Positions 4,251 through 8,684 of a stretch of DNA of 8,684 bases are shown piece after piece (the first letter of the stretch is position 1; the number at the start of each line of letters is the position of its first letter). The DNA comes from an uncultured Spirochaetaceae bacterium. Lineage in GTDB: Bacteria > Spirochaetota > Spirochaetia > Treponematales > Treponemataceae. Both the position numbers and the translations under genes were made by a program. Where the stretch lies: the NCBI GenBank assembly GCA_902772605.1, contig CACYBG010000322.1, forward strand, positions 1-8,684, written 5' to 3'. The notes under the pieces are model-generated. The model did not search any database and was not told the origin of the DNA. It saw only the letters and a list, made by a program, of their open reading frames with translations.

Positions 4251-6818
4251 ATGGATAGATATGCAGTGAACGGAATGTCCTGTGCAGCCTGTGTCGCAAG
4301 GGTCGAAAAAGCGGTTGCAAAGGTTCCCGGTGTTTCATCCTGCACGGTCAGCCTGCTTACCAATTCAATGGGCGTGGAAGGAAACGCAAAATCCCAGGAC
4401 ATAATCTCGGCTGTTGAAAATGCAGGATACGGTGCACGGGTATTGGACGGAAAGCCTCAAAAAAATTCCGGTACTTCGATTTCTGAAAACGAATCGCTTC
4501 TGAAGGATACGCAAACACCCGGGCTGATTAAGCGTCTCATTTCATCACTTGCATTTCTTTTAATCCTCGTCTATTTCAGCATGGGACACATGATGTGGGG
4601 ATGGCCGGTCCCATCTTTTTTCCATGGAAATCATTTGGCACTGGGACTTCTGGAGATGATTCTTTCGGCCGTCGTCATGACAATCAACCGTAAATTCTTT
4701 ACGAGCGGATTCAAGAGTCTGGTTCACGGAGCACCGAACATGGATACTCTTGTTGCAATGGGTTCGGGAGTTTCGTTTGCATACAGCGTAGCAATGCTTT
4801 TTGCAATGACCGATGCAGTTTCATCCGGAGATTCGGTAAAAGCATCCGAATGCATGGAGAATTTTTATTTTGAAGGGGCCGCGATGATTGTAACGCTTAT
4901 CACCGTCGGAAAACTTTTGGAATCGATTTCAAAGGGAAGAACAACCGATGCCCTCAAAAGCCTGATGAAACTTGCTCCGAAAACAGTTTCGGTCATACGG
5001 AACGGAAAGGAAGAGACGGTTCCCGTGGATGAGCTTGTGAAGGGAGATGTCTTTACCGTACGACCCGGCGAAAACATCCCGGTAGATGGAATAATAATAG
5101 AAGGAAACACTGCAATAAATGAGTCGGCTTTAACGGGCGAATCGATTCCTGTAGACAAAAAAACTGGAGACGGAGTTTCTTCTGCAACCGTAAATCTTTC
5201 AGGATTCATAAAATGCAGGGCAACCAGGGTCGGAGAGGACACTACCCTTTCACAAATCATACGGATGATAAGCGATGCCGCCGCAACAAAAGCTCCGATT
5301 GCAAAGATTGCAGACAGGGTTTCGGGAGTATTCGTTCCTGCCGTTATTGTGCTTTCGTTCCTGACGTTCCTGATTTGGATTTTTACCGGTGCAGAATTTT
5401 CGTTCAGTTTGAGTCGCGGCATTTCGGTTCTTGTCGTAAGTTGTCCATGCGCACTTGGACTTGCCACTCCGGTTGCCATAATGGTAGGTAACGGAATCGG
5501 TGCGAAAAACGGAATACTTTTCAAGACCTCTGCATCCCTTGAACAGGCGGGTAAAACTCAGATTGTCATACTTGATAAGACCGGAACACTCACCAGGGGA
5601 GAACCGATTGTAACCGACATCATCCCGAGCGGAATCGATGAAAGACTGTTCCTTGAACTTGCTGCGAGCCTTGAATCAAAAAGCGAACATCCTCTTGCAA
5701 AGGCCGTGATGAAAAAAGCGGAAGAGGAAAAAATCATTCCGAGGGAAGTAACGGATTTTTCTGCACTGCCCGGAAACGGTTTGAGCGGAAAACTCGACGG
5801 AAAAAAACTTGACGGTGGAAACATGAATTACATCATGCAGGTCGCATCCGGTTCAATCGATGCAGAAATCAGGAGAAAATCCGAAGAACTCAGCGATGAA
5901 GGAAAGACTCCCATCTTTTTTGCGTCCGACGGAAAGCTTCTGGGCATGATGGCAGTAGCCGACGTACTGAAAGACGACAGTTGCAATGCCGTTTCCGAAC
6001 TTAAGTCCATGGGCATTCACGTAGTCATGCTTACGGGAGACAATCGGAAAACTGCAGATGCAATCGGAAAAAAAGCCGGGGTCGATGAAATAATTGCAGG
6101 AGTCCTACCTGACGGTAAGGAAAAAATCGTGAGGAAGTTCATGGAAAAAGGCAGGGTATGCATGGTCGGAGATGGAATCAATGATGCACCTGCACTTACA
6201 TCGGCAGATACGGGAATGGCAATAGGAGCGGGAACTGATGTTGCGATTGATGCAGCCGATGTCGTACTGATGAAAAGCAGTCTTCGGGATGCATGTGCGG
6301 CAATCAGGTTGAGCAGACAGACGGTAAGGAACATCAAGGAAAACCTTTTCTGGGCTTTCTTCTACAACATCATATTGATTCCGGTTGCAGCGGGCCTTTA
6401 CCACCATTGGCTTGGAATCGACATGAATCCAATGTTTGGAGCGGCGGCGATGAGTCTGTCCAGTTTCTGCGTGGTGACCAATGCCCTTCGCCTGAACCTT
6501 TTCAACATCAGGAATACGAAGCATGACAGGAGCAACATACATTCACGGATCGAACTCTCGATTTCCGCGGATGATGCAGATACGGAAAAAATCAAGGAGG
6601 CCGATATGGCAGTAACGGAAAAAACGTTGAAGATTGAAGGAATGATGTGTCACAACTGTGAAAGGCACGTAAAGGAAGCTCTCGAAAAAATCGATGGTGT
6701 CGATTCTGCTGTTGCGGATCATGAAAAGAAAACGGCCGTCGTAAAGCTTTCAAAGGATGTTCCTGACGCTGAATTCGAAAAAGCCATAAGCGATGAAGGA
6801 TACACGCTCATCAAGTAG
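4251..6818 (+). CDS. copA: Cu(I)-exporting P1B-type ATPase with N- and C-terminal HMA domains
   Basis: Inner-membrane pump that uses ATP to export Cu(I) from the cytoplasm. The N-terminal HMA domain (1 to about 66) has the copper site GMSCAACV (C11, C14). Eight membrane helices are expected. The actuator motif is TGES (295-298), the membrane metal site CPC (398-400), the phosphorylation motif DKTGT with D442, SEHPLA (478-483) in the nucleotide domain, and GDGINDAP from residue 640. The last helices have YN...IP and MSLSS, the Cu(I) P1B-1 signature. After a roughly 30-residue polar linker, a second HMA follows (about 790-855, GMMCHNCE, C800/C803) that resembles a CopZ chaperone. A single C-terminal HMA is uncommon for CopA. 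GGAGG at 4242-4246 supports the start. It is cotranscribed with csoR. An internal ribosome site before the C-terminal HMA and a slippery A-run after the N-terminal HMA suggest extra products. Confidence 0.97.
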   Translation: MDRYAVNGMSCAACVARVEKAVAKVPGVSSCTVSLLTNSMGVEGNAKSQDIISAVENAGYGARVLDGKPQKNSGTSISENESLLKDTQTPGLIKRLISSLAFLLILVYFSMGHMMWGWPVPSFFHGNHLALGLLEMILSAVVMTINRKFFTSGFKSLVHGAPNMDTLVAMGSGVSFAYSVAMLFAMTDAVSSGDSVKASECMENFYFEGAAMIVTLITVGKLLESISKGRTTDALKSLMKLAPKTVSVIRNGKEETVPVDELVKGDVFTVRPGENIPVDGIIIEGNTAINESALTGESIPVDKKTGDGVSSATVNLSGFIKCRATRVGEDTTLSQIIRMISDAAATKAPIAKIADRVSGVFVPAVIVLSFLTFLIWIFTGAEFSFSLSRGISVLVVSCPCALGLATPVAIMVGNGIGAKNGILFKTSASLEQAGKTQIVILDKTGTLTRGEPIVTDIIPSGIDERLFLELAASLESKSEHPLAKAVMKKAEEEKIIPREVTDFSALPGNGLSGKLDGKKLDGGNMNYIMQVASGSIDAEIRRKSEELSDEGKTPIFFASDGKLLGMMAVADVLKDDSCNAVSELKSMGIHVVMLTGDNRKTADAIGKKAGVDEIIAGVLPDGKEKIVRKFMEKGRVCMVGDGINDAPALTSADTGMAIGAGTDVAIDAADVVLMKSSLRDACAAIRLSRQTVRNIKENLFWAFFYNIILIPVAAGLYHHWLGIDMNPMFGAAAMSLSSFCVVTNALRLNLFNIRNTKHDRSNIHSRIELSISADDADTEKIKEADMAVTEKTLKIEGMMCHNCERHVKEALEKIDGVDSAVADHEKKTAVVKLSKDVPDAEFEKAISDEGYTLIK
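4460..4466 (+). promoter_or_regulatory. Candidate -1 ribosomal frameshift heptamer in copA
   Basis: The reading frame is CAA AAA AAT, so the heptamer A AAA AAT (4460-4466) is in the X XXY YYZ phase needed for -1 slippage. It falls four codons after the end of the N-terminal HMA domain. In the -1 frame a TGA occurs at 4484-4486, giving a product of about 78 residues, close to a CopZ in size. A weak CGATTT/GAATCG hairpin (4477-4496) starts 10 bases downstream. Function is not shown; A-runs are frequent in this DNA. Confidence 0.3.
6594..6608 (+). promoter_or_regulatory. Internal ribosome binding site and ATG for a CopZ-like chaperone within copA
   Basis: AAGGAGG (6594-6600), five bases, then an in-frame ATG (6606-6608, codon 786 of copA). 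This is as strong as any start site in the window. Initiation here would give a 70-residue protein (6606-6818, MAVTEKTLKIEGMMCHNCER...) that is a complete HMA domain of CopZ size. It may be a live second start, or the relic of a separate copZ gene fused in frame to copA. Confidence 0.5.
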
Positions 6819-6847
6819 TTTTCGATTCAGGATTTCAATCTGATTTT

Positions 6848-6894
6848 CCGTCGCCGCAATCGGCATGAGTTACTGAAAAAAACGGCGGCGGCGG
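6848..6894 (+). terminator. GC-rich stem-loop at the end of the csoR-copA operon
   Basis: CCGTCGCCGC (6848-6857) pairs fully with GCGGCGGCGG (6885-6894), including one T-G wobble, across a 27-base loop. It starts 30 bases after the copA stop. The following ATTTCAATTCCCTTT is only moderately T-rich, so termination is likely but not of the textbook type. A 10-base direct repeat, GGATTTCAAT, stands before and at the end of the hairpin (6830-6839 and 6893-6902). Confidence 0.55.
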
Positions 6895-6938
6895 ATTTCA
6901 ATTCCCTTTAAAAAATCACCGTTTTTAAGCTTTCCCTA

Positions 6939-6967
6939 TTAAAACAAAATGAAAATTCCGTTATAAT
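6939..6967 (+). promoter_or_regulatory. Promoter of the unknown lipoprotein gene
   Basis: A perfect TATAAT -10 lies at 6962-6967, with TTAAAA at 6939-6944 as a weak -35 and a 17-base spacer in an A/T-rich stretch. The predicted transcript start, near 6974, lies just after an in-frame ATG at 6972. This rules against that ATG and supports the start at 7047. Confidence 0.6.
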
Positions 6968-7046
6968 CATCATGATTTGCAGTGCGCTGCAATTTAAAAG
7001 GCTCCTTTTTTGGAGAATCCAGACTGCTTGGATACAAGGATTTCAT

Positions 7047-8147
7047 ATGATTAAAAAGTTTCTATCATTGACCATGATTTCTATCATCCTGACTGCAATC
7101 TTTTCGTCATGCCAGGTAACTGTTTCCGAATCTTCGTCGAGGAATATTCCAAAAGCCACATACATCAGTTCCGCTACGGGACACAAAATAACATTTGACG
7201 GAAGCCGCATGATGGTGTACAGTCTGAGCGGAAATTCACTGCTCGGAGAATATTCGTACAGATACCGGGGAGAATATCTTGCCATAACGCCCAAGGTTCT
7301 TTACGATTCAGAAGGAAATCCGCATACCTTGAAATCCGAACTTGAATCCTTGAACGCAAGGTACGATGAAATCAGGGCGTTTGCCGTTCCTGCAGCTATT
7401 GAATCCGTTCACGACATTGCAATCCACGGTCTTCGGGAATATGACTATGACTTTTCAAATTATGAGGCGGCGGTAAATGCAATCCTCACGTCAAAGGTAA
7501 CGAACTTCCTTGCATCACAGAAAGGACGTCTGACCCGGTACATACACAACAAGTACAATGAATACCACTGCTTCAAATACAATGTCGATGATGAAGGAAA
7601 TTTAATCCTGACGCAGGAATTTACTCCTTCGACATTCTGCACTTCTTCATATCTGTCTGACGGAAGCTCGATTTTCCTGAACGATTTCGAGAACAACATT
7701 CCGTGCATGATGGTTTTCAACAATAAAATCTATATGGGAACCCCAATAATAAATTCAAAGGGATTTTCAGTTACGCTCGATTATTTCATGGACCTGTCGG
7801 AGGACACGGAACTCATCGTCGCCTATTACAAGGGCATAATCGAAAAAGTACTTACTGATAACGAAAAGGACATACTTGCCGAAGGATTTTTTTACGAGGT
7901 CTATAAGGAAAGGTTCAAGTCCGCACCTGAAATTCCTACCGCACATGAAATGATAAACCTTGCGCTCAAAAGCACGACCATAACCGGAAATATCGACATG
8001 GAGTCCGATCCGCCTTCATTGACGATATCGAATCCATCCTGCGATTCCGACGGATTTTCAGGTTCCATACCCGTGCTCACGAATCCAAAGCCATTCCTTG
8101 AATTTTCAGGACAGCTCCTCACAAAACAGGACGACAGCCAGTCGTAG
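7047..8147 (+). CDS. Hypothetical lipoprotein (spirochaetal type)
   Basis: I do not recognise the family. The start is set at 7047 rather than the in-frame ATG at 6972, because AAGGA (7036-7040) is well placed and the protein then begins with a proper signal peptide, MIKKFLSLTMISIILTAIF. This ends in SSC, a relaxed spirochaetal lipobox with Cys22 as the lipid anchor. The mature part of about 345 residues starts with a Ser-rich spacer. A beta-rich segment with repeated G/Y patterns follows (GHKITFDGSRMMVYSLSGN..LLGEYSYRYRGEYLAI), then a mixed charged, helix-prone middle (LKSELESLNARYDEIRAF). A later part contains two Cys-bearing strands (HCFKYNV, TFCTSSY). The C terminus is polar (KQDDSQS), with no membrane helix or known motif. 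It is a single gene with its own promoter and is probably an outer-envelope or periplasmic surface protein. The function is unknown. Confidence 0.82.
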   Translation: MIKKFLSLTMISIILTAIFSSCQVTVSESSSRNIPKATYISSATGHKITFDGSRMMVYSLSGNSLLGEYSYRYRGEYLAITPKVLYDSEGNPHTLKSELESLNARYDEIRAFAVPAAIESVHDIAIHGLREYDYDFSNYEAAVNAILTSKVTNFLASQKGRLTRYIHNKYNEYHCFKYNVDDEGNLILTQEFTPSTFCTSSYLSDGSSIFLNDFENNIPCMMVFNNKIYMGTPIINSKGFSVTLDYFMDLSEDTELIVAYYKGIIEKVLTDNEKDILAEGFFYEVYKERFKSAPEIPTAHEMINLALKSTTITGNIDMESDPPSLTISNPSCDSDGFSGSIPVLTNPKPFLEFSGQLLTKQDDSQS

Positions 8148-8157
8148 GAAATGGGGC

Positions 8158-8181
8158 ATGCTGATATCAGGGACTCAGCAT
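8158..8181 (+). terminator. Weak stem-loop after the unknown lipoprotein gene
   Basis: ATGCTGA (8158-8164) pairs perfectly with TCAGCAT (8175-8181) over a 10-base loop, 10 bases after the stop codon. There is no T-run after it, so it may only stabilise the mRNA end. An overlapping perfect palindrome CTGATATCAG (8161-8170) competes with this fold. Confidence 0.3.
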
Positions 8182-8483
8182 AACAACCAAAGAGTCTATG
8201 CGGAACGAATTCTGATGAATAGAAAATGTCGAGTCAATAAACTTTCCAGCGTGTGTCCGTCCCGAAAAAAAGGCTCGTTCGAAGCTACGCTACGAATACC
8301 GCGTTTCACTTGTGCAGATTTTTTTCGTTCCGGCTATCACGCTTCCACCTGTTGAACCAAGGTTGTGGACTCGACATGTTCAACAAAACAACTGTTTAAA
8401 ATAATGCCGAGTTCCTGAATTTTTTGTTTGGAGGGGAACCGAATTGCATGAACAAACAACTCCTTTCCATAAAAAATATAGTG
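8182..8483. other. Spacer without a convincing gene, containing inverted repeats
   Basis: No reading frame here has a good ribosome site or recognisable protein. The stretch contains a 10-base perfect inverted repeat, ATGTCGAGTC (8226-8235) against GACTCGACAT (8368-8377). Directly adjoining the second arm is a stem TGTTGAAC (8350-8357) with GTTCAACA (8378-8385). CGAAAAAAA (8263-8271) also mirrors TTTTTTTCG (8319-8327). No tRNA fold or insertion-sequence gene was found. It may be structured RNA or a remnant of decayed DNA. Confidence 0.35.
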
Positions 8484-8512
8484 ATGACTTTTATAAGAAC
8501 TTTTGATAGAAT
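8484..8512 (+). promoter_or_regulatory. Possible promoter of the amidohydrolase gene
   Basis: ATGACT (8484-8489) and TAGAAT (8507-8512) are separated by 17 bases and each match the consensus at four or five of six positions. This would start a transcript near 8519, about 38 bases before the ATG at 8557. Confidence 0.4.
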
Positions 8513-8556
8513 GATGCACTCTGGAATATAAATCCATCATCTTTTTGAGGCATCGT

Positions 8557-8684
8557 ATGATAATCGATTTTCACGCACACATTTATCCCGAAAAAATTGC
8601 AGTCAGGGCAACGGAGTCAATCAGCAGGTTTTACGGAAACGCACCGATGGCCTGGCACGGAACTGCGGACGAACTGATTGAATC
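8557..8684 (+). CDS. Amidohydrolase-family metal-dependent hydrolase (3' partial)
   Basis: Only the first 42 codons are in the window. The protein begins MIIDFHAHIYPEKIA, with the His-x-His pair (H6, H8) at the end of the first strand that binds the metal in amidohydrolase TIM-barrel enzymes (amidohydrolase-2/TatD-like group). The following ATESISRFYG and the HGTADELIES segment are typical of predicted amidohydrolases in anaerobic Firmicutes and spirochaetes. The start ATG has GAGG six bases upstream (8547-8550). The substrate cannot be predicted from this fragment, and the rest of the metal site lies beyond the window edge. Confidence 0.75.
   Translation, partial: MIIDFHAHIYPEKIAVRATESISRFYGNAPMAWHGTADELIE

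Noticed and set aside
4865..5524. Open frame of 219 codons on the minus strand inside copA
   Set aside because: It lies wholly antisense to the conserved catalytic core of CopA, has no ribosome site, and has the Ser/Thr/Phe-rich composition typical of an antisense shadow.
6105..6542. Open frame of 145 codons on the minus strand inside copA
   Set aside because: Antisense to the GDGINDAP region and last helices of CopA, with no signal or family resemblance.
6972..7046. Longer N terminus for the unknown lipoprotein starting at 6972
   Set aside because: The ATG lies at or before the predicted transcript start, has no ribosome site, and would add about 25 residues before an otherwise complete signal peptide.
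8272..8300. GTTCGAAGC resembling a tRNA T-arm
   Set aside because: The flanking bases do not form the T-stem, and no acceptor, D or anticodon arm can be drawn around it.
8263..8327. A-run/T-run mirror (CGAAAAAAA and TTTTTTTCG) as a pair of terminators
   Set aside because: Neither T-run is preceded by a stable GC-rich stem on the relevant strand.
8448..8531. 27-codon plus-strand frame after GGAGGGG
   Set aside because: The spacing of 11 bases between the purine run and the ATG is too long, the peptide is short, and it has no recognisable features.
8337..8540. 67-codon frame on the minus strand in the last spacer
   Set aside because: The translation looks somewhat protein-like, but there is no ribosome site, it would cover the likely amidohydrolase promoter, and I recognise no family. 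It could be a remnant, so it was not called.

Overview
The window looks like chromosomal DNA of a spirochaete, most likely a host-associated Treponema. The grounds are moderate G+C by eye, strong AGGAGG-type ribosome binding sites, several lipoproteins with the relaxed spirochaetal lipobox, and protein sequences of an anaerobic, mixed Firmicutes/spirochaete character. The genus is inferred from overall feel and was not tested by any search. There are eight protein genes (six complete, one cut at its 5' edge by the window, one at its 3' edge), and no rRNA, tRNA, CRISPR array or recognisable insertion sequence.

Layout. (1) Positions 1-2384, plus strand: the 3' part of a UrtA-type urea/short-chain amide binding lipoprotein, followed after 16 bases by a complete A-type flavodiiron protein (O2/NO reductase), probably cotranscribed. 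(2) 2385-3644, minus strand: a YbaK/ProX-type aminoacyl-tRNA deacylase, then a chagasin-like (I42) protease-inhibitor lipoprotein that has its own extended -10 promoter and a clear Rho-independent terminator. An 18-bp perfect palindrome lies between these two genes. (3) 3812-6894, plus strand: a self-contained copper-resistance operon, csoR-copA, with two CsoR-type operators (TACCC-N5-GGGTA) at the promoter and a GC-rich hairpin at the end. (4) 6939-8147, plus strand: an unrecognised lipoprotein with a good promoter and a structured leader. (5) 8148-8556: a roughly 400-base spacer without a convincing gene, followed by the start of an amidohydrolase that runs off the window.

The copper operon is the most interesting part. 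CopA carries one heavy-metal-associated (HMA) domain at the N terminus and a second, CopZ-like HMA domain fused to the C terminus after the last membrane helix. Directly before the C-terminal HMA there is an in-frame AAGGAGG plus ATG, so a free 70-residue CopZ-like chaperone could be made from the same mRNA. Just after the N-terminal HMA there is an A AAA AAT heptamer in the correct phase for -1 frameshifting, with a -1 stop seven codons later. This resembles in layout the frameshift that makes CopA(Z) in Escherichia coli. Both are testable hypotheses, not established facts. In the working model, Cu(I) binds CsoR, CsoR leaves the two operators, and the exporter plus possible free chaperone forms are made.
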